From: Clostridia bacterium
GTDB lineage: Bacteria > Bacillota > Clostridia > Christensenellales > CAG-1252
Length of the DNA stretch: 64,000 nt
Direction: 5' to 3'
Assembly: GCA_024685775.1 (NCBI GenBank)
Contig: JAIKVL010000004.1
Coordinates: forward strand, 1-64,000
Below, one piece after another: positions 26,623 through 35,404 of this stretch. The notes under the pieces are model-generated. The model was not told the origin of the DNA and ran no database searches. It saw nothing but the letters and a program-made list of their open reading frames with translations. The translations under genes were made by a program, and so were the position numbers. The stretch's first letter is position 1. Each line of letters begins with the position of its first letter.

Positions 26623-27712
26623 CTTTATTCACGGAATTCGGGTCGACGCTTTCCAAATAAGATTCTTTGGAAGGCGGTACTTTGAAGCCCAAGTGCTTAT
26701 ATGCTGCGGACAGGCAAACTCTTCCGCGCGGCGTGCGCGCGATAAAGCCGAGTTGCATCAGGTAGGGTTCGTAGACGTCCTCGATCGTGGATGCGTCTTC
26801 GCCGATCGTTGCGGAAAGCGTTTCGAGCCCGACGGGACCGCCGTTATGCTTTTTGATGATCGTCGTCAGGATCTCGCGGTCGACGCCGTCCAATCCGAGC
26901 GCGTCGATCTCCAAAAGATCGAGGCTCCTTTTTGCCGTTTGATGGGTAATGACGCTCTCGTTTTGATACTCGGAAAAATCGCGAACGCGCTTCAAAAGGC
27001 GGTTTGCGATACGCGGCGTTCCGCGCGAACGGCTCGCGATCTCGATCGCTGCTTCTTTTTCGATCCCGATTTCGAGAAGACGCGCGCTGCGCGTCACGAT
27101 CTTCGCGAGATCCTCGGGCTTATAAAGCTCCAAGCGACACATTACGCCGAAACGATCGCGAAGCGGCGCGGTCAACATCCCCGCGCGAGTCGTCGCTCCG
27201 ATCAAGGTAAACCGTTTCAAGGGGAGACGGATGCTTTTCGCGCTCGGCCCCTTCCCCACGACGAAATCGAGAACGTAATCCTCCATTGCGGGATACAGGA
27301 TCTCTTCGACAGCGTGAGACAGGCGATGGATCTCATCGATAAAAAGGACGTCGCCTTCATAAAGATTCGTCAGCATCGCGGCAAGATCCGCGGCTTTTTC
27401 GATCGCGGGACCGGACGTGACTTTGATCTGCGAATTCATTTCGTTCGCGATGATATGCGCAAGCGTCGTCTTGCCGAGTCCCGGAGGACCGTACAAAAGG
27501 ACGTGATCGAGCGCTTCTCCGCGCTTTTTGGCGGAATGGATAAAGACGGACAAGTTGGCTTTCACCTTTTCTTGTCCGACGTACTCCGACATCGTTTTCG
27601 GACGGAGAGTATTTTCGATCTCTTCGTCTTCCTCTTCGCGGTCGTTCGCGACGATTCGGTCGCCCGTTAAAGCGGCGCTCGTTATAAAGCTGTCGTCGTT
27701 TTCAAACATCAT
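26609..27712 (-). CDS. ruvB: Holliday junction branch-migration helicase RuvB
   Basis: AAA+ motor that drives Holliday junction migration with RuvA. The 367 residues contain Walker [10 protein letters not shown] (from G75), Walker [10 protein letters not shown], sensor 1 (GATTRAGML), arginine finger region (LRDRFG) and a C-terminal winged helix ([17 protein letters not shown]). The first ~35 residues are an acidic extension ([10 protein letters not shown]) longer than in E. coli. The start overlaps the ruvA stop by 4 nt. Confidence 0.97.
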   Translation of the reverse strand: MMFENDDSFITSAALTGDRIVANDREEEDEEIENTLRPKTMSEYVGQEKVKANLSVFIHSAKKRGEALDHVLLYGPPGLGKTTLAHIIANEMNSQIKVTSGPAIEKAADLAAMLTNLYEGDVLFIDEIHRLSHAVEEILYPAMEDYVLDFVVGKGPSAKSIRLPLKRFTLIGATTRAGMLTAPLRDRFGVMCRLELYKPEDLAKIVTRSARLLEIGIEKEAAIEIASRSRGTPRIANRLLKRVRDFSEYQNESVITHQTAKRSLDLLEIDALGLDGVDREILTTIIKKHNGGPVGLETLSATIGEDASTIEDVYEPYLMQLGFIARTPRGRVCLSAAYKHLGFKVPPSKESYLESVDPNSVNKDENA

Positions 27713-28311
27713 TTATCCAACCTTTTGAGAACGTTCATTACGAGTTCGTTTACGTTTTTCGCGTTTTTCCTCTCTCCCGCCACCATCGAATAGGCTTCCG
27801 AGCGATTGACGCCGAGCGTCGTCAGAACTTCGAGCGCTTCCTCGATCATCGAATCGTTTTCGGGAACGGAAGCGAACGGAGAATCCGCAAACGCCATTCG
27901 TAAGCCGTCTTCTCCGATATTCTCTTTGAGCTCGACGACGATCCTTTCCGCGGTCTTTTTGCCGATGCCTTTGACTTTGGACAACGATTTCGTGTCGCCT
28001 GAGACGATTGCCGCCGCAAGGGTCGAAAGCGGCGCGGAAGATAAAATCCCGATCGCCATTTTCGGTCCGACGCCGGAAACGGTGATGAGGCGCAAAAACA
28101 TTCTTTTTTCGTCGAGAGAGGAAAACCCGAATAAACTCATATCGTCTTCGCGGACGGAAAGATAGAGGTAAAGCTTGACGGTCTCGCCCGCTTTGCCGCA
28201 TTTCGCGACGGTGAAATTCGAGACGTTGATCTGATATCCGATCCCACCCGCTTCGACGACGATGAATCCGTCGCCGTAACTATCCACTTTTCCGACGATA
28301 TAAGCGTACAT
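27709..28311 (-). CDS. ruvA: Holliday junction DNA-binding protein RuvA
   Basis: Tetrameric junction-binding partner of RuvB. The 200 residues have the N-terminal OB fold ([30 protein letters not shown]), a double helix-hairpin-helix ([15 protein letters not shown] and [17 protein letters not shown]), and a C-terminal UBA-like domain that contacts RuvB ([17 protein letters not shown]). The gap to ruvC is 2 bp, and it overlaps ruvB by 4 nt. Confidence 0.97.
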   Translation of the reverse strand: MYAYIVGKVDSYGDGFIVVEAGGIGYQINVSNFTVAKCGKAGETVKLYLYLSVREDDMSLFGFSSLDEKRMFLRLITVSGVGPKMAIGILSSAPLSTLAAAIVSGDTKSLSKVKGIGKKTAERIVVELKENIGEDGLRMAFADSPFASVPENDSMIEEALEVLTTLGVNRSEAYSMVAGERKNAKNVNELVMNVLKRLDK

Positions 28312-28313
28312 AA

Positions 28314-28805
28314 CTATATTCCGAACAAAGAACCGAATCGGTTCGTCTGCGCATGCGTCAACGCGACGGCAAGCGCGTCCGCGGCGTCATCCGGCTTGGG
28401 GATCGCTTGTAAGCGAAGGGTCTGCCGAACGACTTCCTGCATCTGCTTTTTATCCGCGCCGCCCCAACCCGTGATCGCTTGTTTGATCTGATTCGGCGTG
28501 TACTCGAAAAGTTTATCCGAATATTCGATCGCGGTCATTAGGATCACGCCGCGCGCTTCCGCGACGGGAATACCCGTCGTCTTGTTATTGGAGAAGAACA
28601 GCTCTTCGACGGCGATCTCGTCCGGCTTATAGCGGTCGAAAAGCGTCAAAAGACCCTTATGGATCATTTGCAGTCGAAGGGGCGTTCTGAGCCCGGCGGG
28701 CGTGTTGATCACACCGTAATCCAAGGCTTTTACGCGACCTTTCACGCTTTCCACGACGCCGTAACCGACGATCGCGAGCCCGGGATCGATCCCGAGAATG
28801 ATCAC
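28314..28805 (-). CDS. ruvC: Holliday junction resolvase RuvC
   Basis: Mg-dependent endonuclease that cuts Holliday junctions symmetrically. The 163 residues keep the RNase H-like catalytic acids: IDPG near the N-terminus, VEELFFSNNKTT (Glu), and the C-terminal PDDAADALAVALTH pair. Presence of RuvC is typical of Clostridia, whereas Bacillus uses RecU. The start overlaps proA by 4 nt. Confidence 0.96.
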   Translation of the reverse strand: MIILGIDPGLAIVGYGVVESVKGRVKALDYGVINTPAGLRTPLRLQMIHKGLLTLFDRYKPDEIAVEELFFSNNKTTGIPVAEARGVILMTAIEYSDKLFEYTPNQIKQAITGWGGADKKQMQEVVRQTLRLQAIPKPDDAADALAVALTHAQTNRFGSLFGI

Positions 28806-30046
28806 TTACGCACCTGACCTTCGCCGACGACGACGTACTTTTCGCTCGTCAGTTGCTTTAATCCGAGAGGTCCGCGCGCGTGCAATTTCTGCGTGCTGAT
28901 CGCCATTTCCGCGCCGAAGCCGAATTCGAAGCCGTCCGTAAAGCGGGTACTCGCATTGACGTACACCGCCGCGGAATCGACGCCGACTTGAAACGCTTCG
29001 ATCGCTTCCGTGCTGTTTGAAAGGATCGCGTCGCTGTGGTGCGTTCCGTACTTATTGATCCTCTCGATCGCTTCTTTATAGCCGCTGACGACTTTAACGG
29101 AAAGGGTCAAACCGAGATGCTCGGTGTAATAATCCTCTTCCGTCGCGAGTTCGGCAAGCGGATAGATGCGGCAAGTCTCGTTGCACCCGAGGATTTTGAC
29201 GCCCTGTTTGGAAAGCCTGTCGAGGCTCTTGGTCAAGAAAGGAGCGGCGATCGCTCTGTCCACGATGAGTTGCTCCGTCGCGTTACAGACGGAAGGACGA
29301 CTGACTTTCGCGTTGAAAAGGACGTTATCCGCCATTTTGAGATCCGCGGTCTTTTCGACGTAGGTGTGGCAGTTTCCGCCCGCGGATGCGATCACGGGAA
29401 CCGTCGCGTTCTCCATAACGAATTTTTTAAGACCTTCGCCGCCTCTCGGGATCACGACGTCTACGGTCGCGCTCTGCTTCAACAGTTCCGCCGTGGCTTC
29501 GCGCTCGGGTTCGGGGATGAATTGGATGACGTTCGCGTCGTAACCGCCTTTGATCAAAGCGTTCTTCATCGCGTTGAAGATCGCGAGATTGGAATTGATC
29601 GCGTCTTTACTGCCGCGGAGAACGACCGCGTTTCCGCTTTTGATCGCAAGCGCGACCGCGTCGCAAGTGACGTTCGGACGAGCTTCGTAGATGATCGCGA
29701 CGACGCCGAGCGGCGCGCGAACTTTGGAGATCTTCAAGCCGTTCGGAAGCGTCCATTTATCCGTCACTTCGCCGACGGGATCGGGAAGATCCGCGACCGC
29801 TTGCACGCCATCGACCATTTGGCGAATGCGGGACTTATAAAGAGTAAGCCTGTCGATCAAGGTTTCTTCTTTTCCGTTTTCTTTCGCGATAAAGAGATCG
29901 TCGCTGTTCGCTTCGAGGATCGCGTCCGTCTCGTCGGAGATCCCGCTTGCCATCGCGAGAAGCATCGCGTTCTTCTCGGCGGACGACAGAGTCGCAAGGC
30001 GATACGCCGCTTCTTTGGCAAGCGCGCAAGTTTCCGCTACGCTCAT
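28802..30046 (-). CDS. proA: Gamma-glutamyl phosphate reductase
   Basis: NADPH-dependent reductase that makes glutamate-5-semialdehyde for proline. The 414-residue aldehyde-dehydrogenase-type protein has APLGVVAIIYEARPNVTCDA, GNAVVLRGSKDAINSN, VIPRGGEGLKKFVMENATVPVI, and the catalytic cysteine region KVSRPSVCNATEQLIVD. No proB (glutamate 5-kinase) is adjacent. Instead the gene lies between yebC (2 bp away) and ruvC (4-nt overlap), inside a DNA-repair and RNA-modification run, so it is probably co-expressed there without a pathway link. Confidence 0.96.
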   Translation of the reverse strand: MSVAETCALAKEAAYRLATLSSAEKNAMLLAMASGISDETDAILEANSDDLFIAKENGKEETLIDRLTLYKSRIRQMVDGVQAVADLPDPVGEVTDKWTLPNGLKISKVRAPLGVVAIIYEARPNVTCDAVALAIKSGNAVVLRGSKDAINSNLAIFNAMKNALIKGGYDANVIQFIPEPEREATAELLKQSATVDVVIPRGGEGLKKFVMENATVPVIASAGGNCHTYVEKTADLKMADNVLFNAKVSRPSVCNATEQLIVDRAIAAPFLTKSLDRLSKQGVKILGCNETCRIYPLAELATEEDYYTEHLGLTLSVKVVSGYKEAIERINKYGTHHSDAILSNSTEAIEAFQVGVDSAAVYVNASTRFTDGFEFGFGAEMAISTQKLHARGPLGLKQLTSEKYVVVGEGQVRK

Positions 30047-30048
30047 TC

Positions 30049-30789
30049 TTATTCCTCCTCTTCTTCTTCGGGCAAGATCGCGTTATGGAAGACGTTTTGC
30101 ACGTCGTCGTTCTCCTCGAGCCTGTCGATAAGATTCAAAATCTTCGTCGTCGACGCCTCGTCCGGCGTAACGTAATTTTCGGGGACCATTTCGAGACCGC
30201 TCGAAAGGATCTTCAAGCCTTGTTTTTCGAGATTCTCACGAACGGCGGTGTAATTTTGCGGAAGGGTATAAACCTCGAAAACTCCATCGTCGCTTTGGAC
30301 GTCGTCCGCGCCGGCGTCGAGCGCGAGGAGCATAAAGTCGTCCTCTTCGAGTCCGTCGCCGTCGATCACGATCACGCCCTTTTTGTTAAACATATAAGAG
30401 ACGCAACCCGTGCTGCCGAGGTTTCCGCCAAATTTATCAAACGCGCAGCGAACGTCGCCCGCGGTTCTGTTCTTATTGTCGGTCAGGGTCTCGACGATGA
30501 CCGCGACGCCACCCGCCGCGTATCCTTCGTAGGTAATCTCCTCGTAGTTCACGCTGCCGAGCTCGCCCGAAGCCTTTTTGATGCTGCGGAAGATGTTATC
30601 GTTCGGCATATTCGCCGCTTTCGCTTTCGCGATAACGTCGCGCAAACGAGAGTTACTGTCGGGGTTGGGGCCGCCCTGTTTGACCGCGATCGCAAGCTCT
30701 CTGCCGATCTTGGTAAAGACGTTCGCCCTTGCCGCATCGCCCTTCGCTTTCTTGTTTTTGATGTTTGCCCATTTGCTGTGTCCGGACAT
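30049..30789 (-). CDS. yebC: YebC/PmpR family protein
   Basis: The 246 residues start [22 protein letters not shown], the unmistakable family N-terminus, and contain [17 protein letters not shown] and the conserved acidic C-terminal region. YebC proteins were annotated as transcription regulators. Members are also reported to act at the ribosome on difficult proline sequences. Neighbouring ruvC in this run is the common genomic setting. GGAGG lies a few nt upstream of the ATG. The C-terminus is a run of glutamates. Confidence 0.95.
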   Translation of the reverse strand: MSGHSKWANIKNKKAKGDAARANVFTKIGRELAIAVKQGGPNPDSNSRLRDVIAKAKAANMPNDNIFRSIKKASGELGSVNYEEITYEGYAAGGVAVIVETLTDNKNRTAGDVRCAFDKFGGNLGSTGCVSYMFNKKGVIVIDGDGLEEDDFMLLALDAGADDVQSDDGVFEVYTLPQNYTAVRENLEKQGLKILSSGLEMVPENYVTPDEASTTKILNLIDRLEENDDVQNVFHNAILPEEEEEE

Positions 30790-30804
30790 ATTCGCCTCCT
30801 ACGT

Positions 30805-31560
30805 TTACCGTTTATTTTTTCCGAGAACGTACATCGCCACGCCCGCGCTGACGGCGGCGTTAAGCGACTCCATATTCTCCATTGGGATCGAGATTTTTCT
30901 TCCCGCGCTTTTGATCTCGGGGCTGACGCCGTGCGCCTCGTTGCCGACGATCAAAGCGATCTTCCTTTCGGGTCGGAACGAAAAAATATCCTCTCCGCCC
31001 ATATCAAGAACTATTATATCATATAAACTTATATTTTTACTACACAAAAATGACCGTTTGTCGCAAAAAATCGGCTCGATCTTGAAAATCGCGCTCATGC
31101 TTGCGCGAACCGCCTTCGGAGAATAGGGATCGGCGGCGTTCAAAAAGACCGCTTGCTTATAGCCTGCGGCGACCGCCGTCCGAAGAATCGCGCCGACGTT
31201 ACCCGCGTCCGAGACGCCGTCCAAAACGATTGCTTTTTCCGCGGAAAGCTCGGATATATCGAGAGATTTCGGGATCCTTACGATCGCCGCGACTCCGATC
31301 GGCGTGACGGTCGACGAGATCCTGTCGAACAGTGAATCGGACAAGACGACTCTCTCGCAGTCGAACCGAGAAGTAAGCGGCTCGAATTCTTCCGCCTTGC
31401 TTTCTTTTACGAACATAAAAAGGACGTCCGCATCTTGCGGAATATCCTTAACGAGGTTCGCGCCTTCCGCGAGATAACACCCGTTTTCTTTCCTCCCCTT
31501 CGCGCTTTCGAGCGCGCGGAAAAGTTTGACTTTTTCGTTCGATATTGCGGTAACGATCAT
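30805..31560 (-). CDS. SpoU/TrmH-family RNA 2'-O-methyltransferase
   Basis: The 251 residues have an N-terminal substrate-binding region (SNEKVKLFRALESAKGRKENGCYLAEGANL) and the knotted SPOUT domain: motif 1 LDGVSDAGNVGAILRTAVAAG, motif 2 LIVGNEAHGVSPEI, motif 3 MENMESLNAAVSAGVAMY. It resembles Bacillus YsgA, which also lies downstream of rplT. The exact rRNA or tRNA target cannot be read from sequence. The ATG lies only ~5 nt after the T-run of the rplT terminator with a poor ribosome site (GAAG), so this gene and the yebC-proA-ruv run behind it must be reached by read-through or a hidden promoter. Confidence 0.92.
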   Translation of the reverse strand: MIVTAISNEKVKLFRALESAKGRKENGCYLAEGANLVKDIPQDADVLFMFVKESKAEEFEPLTSRFDCERVVLSDSLFDRISSTVTPIGVAAIVRIPKSLDISELSAEKAIVLDGVSDAGNVGAILRTAVAAGYKQAVFLNAADPYSPKAVRASMSAIFKIEPIFCDKRSFLCSKNISLYDIIVLDMGGEDIFSFRPERKIALIVGNEAHGVSPEIKSAGRKISIPMENMESLNAAVSAGVAMYVLGKNKR

Positions 31561-31565
31561 TCTTC

Positions 31566-31599
31566 AAAAAAAATGCTTTCGGCGAACCGAAAGCATTTT
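31566..31599 (-). terminator. Strong intrinsic terminator after rplT
   Basis: Minus strand: a perfect 13-bp stem (AAAATGCTTTCGG/CCGAAAGCATTTT) closed by a TTCG tetraloop, followed by four further T. It lies 7 bp after the rplT stop and 5 bp before the next start codon. Confidence 0.95.
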
Positions 31600-31606
31600 C
31601 AAGTTA

Positions 31607-31957
31607 TCAAAGCGCCGCTTTCGCTTTCTCGCAAAGCGCGGTAAAGGTCGCCGCGTCGTTGACCGCGAGGTCGGCGAGCACTTTGCGGTTCAGATTGATC
31701 TCGCTCTTTTTAAGACCGTTCATAAACCTGCTGTAACTCAAACCGTTCATTCTCGCCGCCGCGTTGATACGCGCGATCCAGATTTGACGGAAATCTCTCT
31801 TCTTGTCCTTCCTGCCGACATAAGCGTACATTTGGGACTTCATCACCGCTTCGCGGGATACTCTGTAAAGTTTGCTCTTCGCGCCGCGATAGCCTTTCGC
31901 GAGCTTAAAGATCTTTCTGCGTTTTTTTACTGCGTTAACCGCTCTTTTGATTCTCAT
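31607..31957 (-). CDS. rplT: 50S ribosomal protein L20
   Basis: The 116 residues are a full-length L20: [40 protein letters not shown] and [17 protein letters not shown]20 is an early 23S assembly protein and, in Firmicutes, the known repressor of its own infC-rpmI-rplT operon through a leader RNA, which fits the attenuator seen before infC. It is followed by a strong terminator. Confidence 0.99.
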   Translation of the reverse strand: MRIKRAVNAVKKRRKIFKLAKGYRGAKSKLYRVSREAVMKSQMYAYVGRKDKKRDFRQIWIARINAAARMNGLSYSRFMNGLKKSEINLNRKVLADLAVNDAATFTALCEKAKAAL

Positions 31958-31975
31958 AATCTCTTACCTCCCGGG

Positions 31976-32170
31976 TTACTTTTGGATCATCGTCCTGATG
32001 GTTTTGGCTTGCGTCTCGGAAACATAGCCGCCCGCTCTCAAACCGCGCTTTCTCTTGGTCTCTTTCTTGGTAAGAATATGGTTTTTACCCTGTTTGCTTC
32101 TCTTGATCAATCCGTTTTTGGTTACGCGAAATCTTTTTCCTGCACCGCTGTGCGACTTTTGTTTTGGCAT
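31976..32170 (-). CDS. rpmI: 50S ribosomal protein L35
   Basis: The 64 residues, highly basic, begin MPKQKSHSGAGKRFRVTKNG and include KNHILTKKETKRKRGLR, standard for L35. GGAGG lies upstream of the ATG (gap to infC 19 bp, to rplT 18 bp). Middle gene of the infC operon. Confidence 0.98.
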   Translation of the reverse strand: MPKQKSHSGAGKRFRVTKNGLIKRSKQGKNHILTKKETKRKRGLRAGGYVSETQAKTIRTMIQK

Positions 32171-32189
32171 TTTGCCTACCTCCGATAGT

Positions 32190-32699
32190 TTATTTTTTCA
32201 CAGGCGCGAGCTGCATACGGATCGTGTTTCCTTCGATCACGGGGGGCTGCTCCATAACTGCGCCTTGTAATTTTTCAAAGAATTGGTCCATCACTTTCAT
32301 TCCGAGTTCCGGACGCTTGTTTTGCCTTCCGCGCATACGGATCACGACGCGGACTTTATCTCCGCCCGCGATAAACTCGTTCGCGCGCTTGGCTTTTACG
32401 TTAATATCGCCGACGTCGATCACGATACTGAGCTGTATCTCTTTGAGCTTGACGATTTTTTGATTCTTTTTTGCCTCTTTTTCTTTTTTGATGGAGTCGA
32501 AACGGAATTTGTCGTAATCCATCAATTTGCAGATCGGCGGATTCGACTGCGGCGCGATCTTTACGAGATCGAGCCCCTGCTCGTCGGCGACTTTTTGCGC
32601 GTCATACGCGCTCATAACGCCTAAGTTCTTTCCTTCCGCGTCGATCACGGTAACTTGCCTATCACGAATTTGCTCGTTAATTTGGTAGTCTTTTATAAT
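32190..32699 (-). CDS. infC: Translation initiation factor IF-3 (AUU start)
   Basis: Binds the 30S subunit, keeps subunits apart and checks the start codon. The 169 residues comprise the N-terminal domain (IIKDYQINEQIRDRQVTVIDAEG, NPPICKLMDYDKFRFD), a lysine-rich linker helix, and the C-terminal domain (KEIQLSIVIDVGDINVKAKRANEFI, VRVVIRMRGRQ). No ATG/GTG/TTG gives the conserved N-terminus. The frame begins at ATT (32699-32697), 5 nt after GGAGG, with ATA as second codon. infC with AUU is well known (E. coli, Bacillus) and allows IF-3 to repress its own translation. A GTG at 32648 would remove 17 conserved residues. Confidence 0.95.
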   Translation of the reverse strand: MIKDYQINEQIRDRQVTVIDAEGKNLGVMSAYDAQKVADEQGLDLVKIAPQSNPPICKLMDYDKFRFDSIKKEKEAKKNQKIVKLKEIQLSIVIDVGDINVKAKRANEFIAGGDKVRVVIRMRGRQNKRPELGMKVMDQFFEKLQGAVMEQPPVIEGNTIRMQLAPVKK

Positions 32700-32711
32700 T
32701 TTTTCCTCCCG

Positions 32712-32742
32712 AAAAAGAAAATTGGGCAGTAAAACTGCCCAA
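32712..32742 (-). promoter_or_regulatory. Attenuator terminator in the infC leader
   Basis: Within the ~105-nt leader, TTGGGCAG/CTGCCCAA forms an 8-bp stem with a TTTTA loop, followed by TTTTCTTTTT, then the infC ribosome site. Upstream in the leader AATATC/GATATT makes a stem with a GAGA loop. The arrangement is that of a ribosomal-protein (L20-type) attenuation leader. The binding site itself was not verified. Confidence 0.75.
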
Positions 32743-32811
32743 AATATCTCTCGATATTAAGAAACCCTTTACAACTCCTGCTTGGGTGAGAAACAGTTCT
32801 ACTTCGCTATA

Positions 32812-32840
32812 ATAGTATCACCTCGGCAAAAAGCCGTCAA
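32812..32840 (-). promoter_or_regulatory. Sigma-A promoter of infC-rpmI-rplT
   Basis: Minus strand: TTGACG at 32840-32835, 17-bp spacer containing a CGGC/GCCG mini-palindrome partner, TACTAT at 32817-32812. The predicted start is near 32805. The promoter begins 13 bp after the thrS stop. Confidence 0.8.
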
Positions 32841-32852
32841 GCGATTTTTCTC

Positions 32853-34787
32853 TTATTTTATAATTTTCTCGCGGACGTCTTTCGAGAGGCGCGCGGCGAA
32901 TTCGTCGAGCGTCATCGAACCGAGATCGCCTTCCGAGCGATGGCGAACGCTGACTTTATTCTCTTCTTTCTCTTTATCGCCGATGATCAGCATATACGGG
33001 ACTTTGGCAAGCTGCGCTTCGCGGATCTTGTAGCCGACCTTCTCGCTTCTCGTGTCCGCGTCTGCGCGGAATCCCATCTCGCCGAGTTTCGCCGCGATCT
33101 CGTTCGCTTCGGGCGCGGTGCGATCGGTCAGGCTGATGACGGTGACCTGCGTGGGCGCGATCCAAGCGGGGAACGCTCCGGCGTACTTCTCGATCAACAT
33201 CGCGAGGGTGCGCTCGTAGCAACCGATACTGCTGCGGTGGATGATATACGGCGTTTGTTTTACACCGTTTTCGTCGACGTAGGTCATTTCAAAGCGAGAC
33301 GCCGACGCGAAGTCGATCTGGATCGTAATGATCGTGTCCTCTTTTCCGTAGACGTTCTTCGCCTGCACGTCGAGTTTCGGACCGTAGAACGCGGCTTCGC
33401 CGATCGCTTCGACGTAATCGAGACCGAGGCGATCCAAGATGCCTTTCATCAAAGTCTCCGTTCTCTCCCATTCCGCGGGATTGTCGATATATTTATCGGT
33501 ATCCTTCGGATCCCATTTGCTGAAACGGAAGGTGACCGCGTCGCGCAGTCCGAGGCAATTTAAGAAGTAGTAAGAAAGATCCAAGCATCTCTTGAACTCG
33601 CTTTCGATCTGCTCGGGCGAACAAACGATATGTCCGTCCGAAAGCGTAAATTGTCTGACGCGGATCAAGCCGTGCATTTCGCCCGACGCTTCGTTTCTGA
33701 AAAGGGTCGCGGTTTCGGCATAGCGGCAAGGAAGATCGCGGTAGCTCTTGATCCCGTTTTTATAGATCTGATATTGGAACGGGCAAGTCATCGGGCGAAG
33801 CGCCAAGACTTCGTCGTCCTTCTCTTCGTCGCCGATCACGAACATTTTATCCCTGTAATGATCCCAGTGACCGGAGATCTTATAAAGATCGTTCTTCGCC
33901 ATCGCGGGAGTCTTGGTCAACATAAAGCCGCGACGCTCTTCCTCGTCCTCGACGAAGCGTTGCAGGATCTGCAACATTTTCGCGCCCTTCGGCATCAACA
34001 GAGGAAGCCCCTGCCCGATCTTTTCTTCGGTCATAAAGATCCCGAGATCGCGACCGAGCTTATTATGGTCGCGCTTTTTCGCCTCTTCGAGACGGGTCAG
34101 GTACTCGTCCAAAGCGGACTTTTTATCGAACGCGACGCCGTAAATACGGGTCAACATCTTATTCTTTGCGTCACCGCGCCAATACGCGCCGGTGATGCTC
34201 GTCAGTTTAATGGCTTTCAAGACGCCCGTGCTTTTGAGGTGAGGTCCGACGCACATATCGACGAAATCGCCTTGATGATAAAAACTGATCTCCGCGCCCT
34301 TCGGAAGCTCCGCGATCATTTCGAGCTTATACGGTTCGTCCAGCTTGCGCATAAGCGCGTTCGCGCTCTTTCTCGGCAAAACTTCGCGCGTGATCGGGAG
34401 ATTCGCTTTGATGATGCGCTGCATCTCCTCTTCGATCTTCGCGAGATCGTCCATCGTGGGCGGGGTGATATATTCGATATCGTAATAGAATCCGGTATCG
34501 ATCGCCGGGCCGATCGCAAGTTTCGCGGTCGGATAAATGCTCTTGATCGCCTGCGCCATAACGTGCGCCGCGGTGTGGTTGTAAATATGCTTGCCCTCTT
34601 GATCTTTGAAGGTCAGGATCTGGACTTCGGAATCGTTTTCGACGAGATAACTCAGATCGACCGGAGTCCCGTTCACTTTTCCCGCGAGTGCGGCGCGGTG
34701 AAGCCCTTCGCCGATATCCGCCGCGATTTGATCGACGGTCACGGGCGCATCGTATTCCTTAACGGTATCTCTCAAATAAATCTTCAT
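32853..34787 (-). CDS. thrS: Threonyl-tRNA synthetase
   Basis: The 644 residues comprise the N-terminal TGS domain (MKIYLRDTVKEYDAPVTVDQ), the editing domain with HTAAH (H71, H75) and a further zinc/editing Cys-His pair (VDMCVGPHLKSTG), the class II catalytic core (MTCPFQYQIYKNGIKSYRDLP, RNEASGEMHGLIRVRQFT) and the C-terminal anticodon-binding domain. An in-frame ATG 10 codons upstream (34817) is rejected because GGAGG lies 5 nt before the ATG at 34787. Controlled by the T-box leader upstream. Confidence 0.98.
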   Translation of the reverse strand: MKIYLRDTVKEYDAPVTVDQIAADIGEGLHRAALAGKVNGTPVDLSYLVENDSEVQILTFKDQEGKHIYNHTAAHVMAQAIKSIYPTAKLAIGPAIDTGFYYDIEYITPPTMDDLAKIEEEMQRIIKANLPITREVLPRKSANALMRKLDEPYKLEMIAELPKGAEISFYHQGDFVDMCVGPHLKSTGVLKAIKLTSITGAYWRGDAKNKMLTRIYGVAFDKKSALDEYLTRLEEAKKRDHNKLGRDLGIFMTEEKIGQGLPLLMPKGAKMLQILQRFVEDEEERRGFMLTKTPAMAKNDLYKISGHWDHYRDKMFVIGDEEKDDEVLALRPMTCPFQYQIYKNGIKSYRDLPCRYAETATLFRNEASGEMHGLIRVRQFTLSDGHIVCSPEQIESEFKRCLDLSYYFLNCLGLRDAVTFRFSKWDPKDTDKYIDNPAEWERTETLMKGILDRLGLDYVEAIGEAAFYGPKLDVQAKNVYGKEDTIITIQIDFASASRFEMTYVDENGVKQTPYIIHRSSIGCYERTLAMLIEKYAGAFPAWIAPTQVTVISLTDRTAPEANEIAAKLGEMGFRADADTRSEKVGYKIREAQLAKVPYMLIIGDKEKEENKVSVRHRSEGDLGSMTLDEFAARLSKDVREKIIK

Positions 34788-34827
34788 AGTATCCTCCTCT
34801 TTTGATCTATCGACCAAACGTAATTAC

Positions 34828-35010
34828 AAAATAAAAACGCCCCTATGCCTTCAAGCATAAGGACGACAAAGCCGCGGTTCCACCTTATTTGAGCGAATGA
34901 TCGCTCCCCTTTATATTCGAATGTTTCAAATAGCGGTGGTACCAACAGGCGGCAAATGCTTCGCTCTCAGCAAACGCGAAACTCTCTGGGAAATGCTTAT
35001 GCCCGCTGAC
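34828..35010 (-). promoter_or_regulatory. T-box leader (riboswitch) of thrS
   Basis: Reading leftward: the stem I element CAGAGAG (34981-34988 region) with a TTCGC/GCGAA distal hairpin and GCTGA loop; a candidate specifier ACC (Thr) followed by A in GGTACCACCGC (about 34932-34942); the conserved T-box GGTGGAACCGCG at 34884-34873; then a terminator in which CGTCCTTATGC pairs with GCATAGGGGCG (11 bp, two G-U) before TTTTTATTTT (34828-34865). Uncharged tRNA-Thr should stabilise the antiterminator. The specifier assignment is tentative. Stem I starts within ~40 nt of the tRNA-Leu 3' end. Confidence 0.9.
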
Positions 35011-35024
35011 GTGTCCGCCACGGC

Positions 35025-35111
35025 TGGTGCCGAAGGCGGGACTCGAACCCGCACGGAGTTGCCCCCGAGGGATTTTAAGTCCCTTGCGTCTGCCATTCCG
35101 CCACTTCGGCA
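35025..35111 (-). tRNA. tRNA-Leu (anticodon TAA)
   Basis: 87 nt including encoded CCA. The acceptor TGCCGAA pairs with TTCGGCA. The anticodon loop CTTAAAA gives TAA, there is a long variable arm (class II), and the T-loop is GGTTCGAGTCC. It reads UUA/UUG codons. It is 5 bp after tRNA-Cys and directly before the thrS T-box leader. Confidence 0.97.
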
Positions 35112-35116
35112 ACTAT

Positions 35117-35191
<75 letters not shown>

Positions 35192-35268
35192 ATAACGCTA
35201 TATTATATATGATTCGCTCGCGTACGATGCGACATATATTCACAATTTGAAGCAGCAACGACTGCTGC

Positions 35269-35340
35269 CGCGCGGTTGCTATCGCAACCGAATCCCATCT
35301 TTTGGGGATAATGCGAAAAGCAATTTGGAGCGGGAGACGG
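35269..35340. repeat. 72-bp duplicate of the tRNA-Gly 3' end and flank
   Basis: Matches 35405-35476 at 69 of 72 positions (three transitions), 136 bp away. It contains 15 nt of the tRNA-Gly 3' end (35326-35340), then two hairpins read leftward: ATCCC/GGGAT and GGTTGC/GCAACC with a GAYA loop. The rest of the tRNA is missing, so this is a truncated copy. Confidence 0.85.
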
Positions 35341-35404
35341 TGTGCCCGATCAAGTCGGGAACCTCCGCGTTGCTCCGGTGCGGCCCCTGCGGGTCTCGCG
35401 CTAT

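Noticed and set aside
32818-32834. Terminator after thrS from the CGGC/GCCG palindrome
   Set aside because: The stem is 4 bp with a T5 loop and lies inside the spacer of the infC promoter, without a following T-run.
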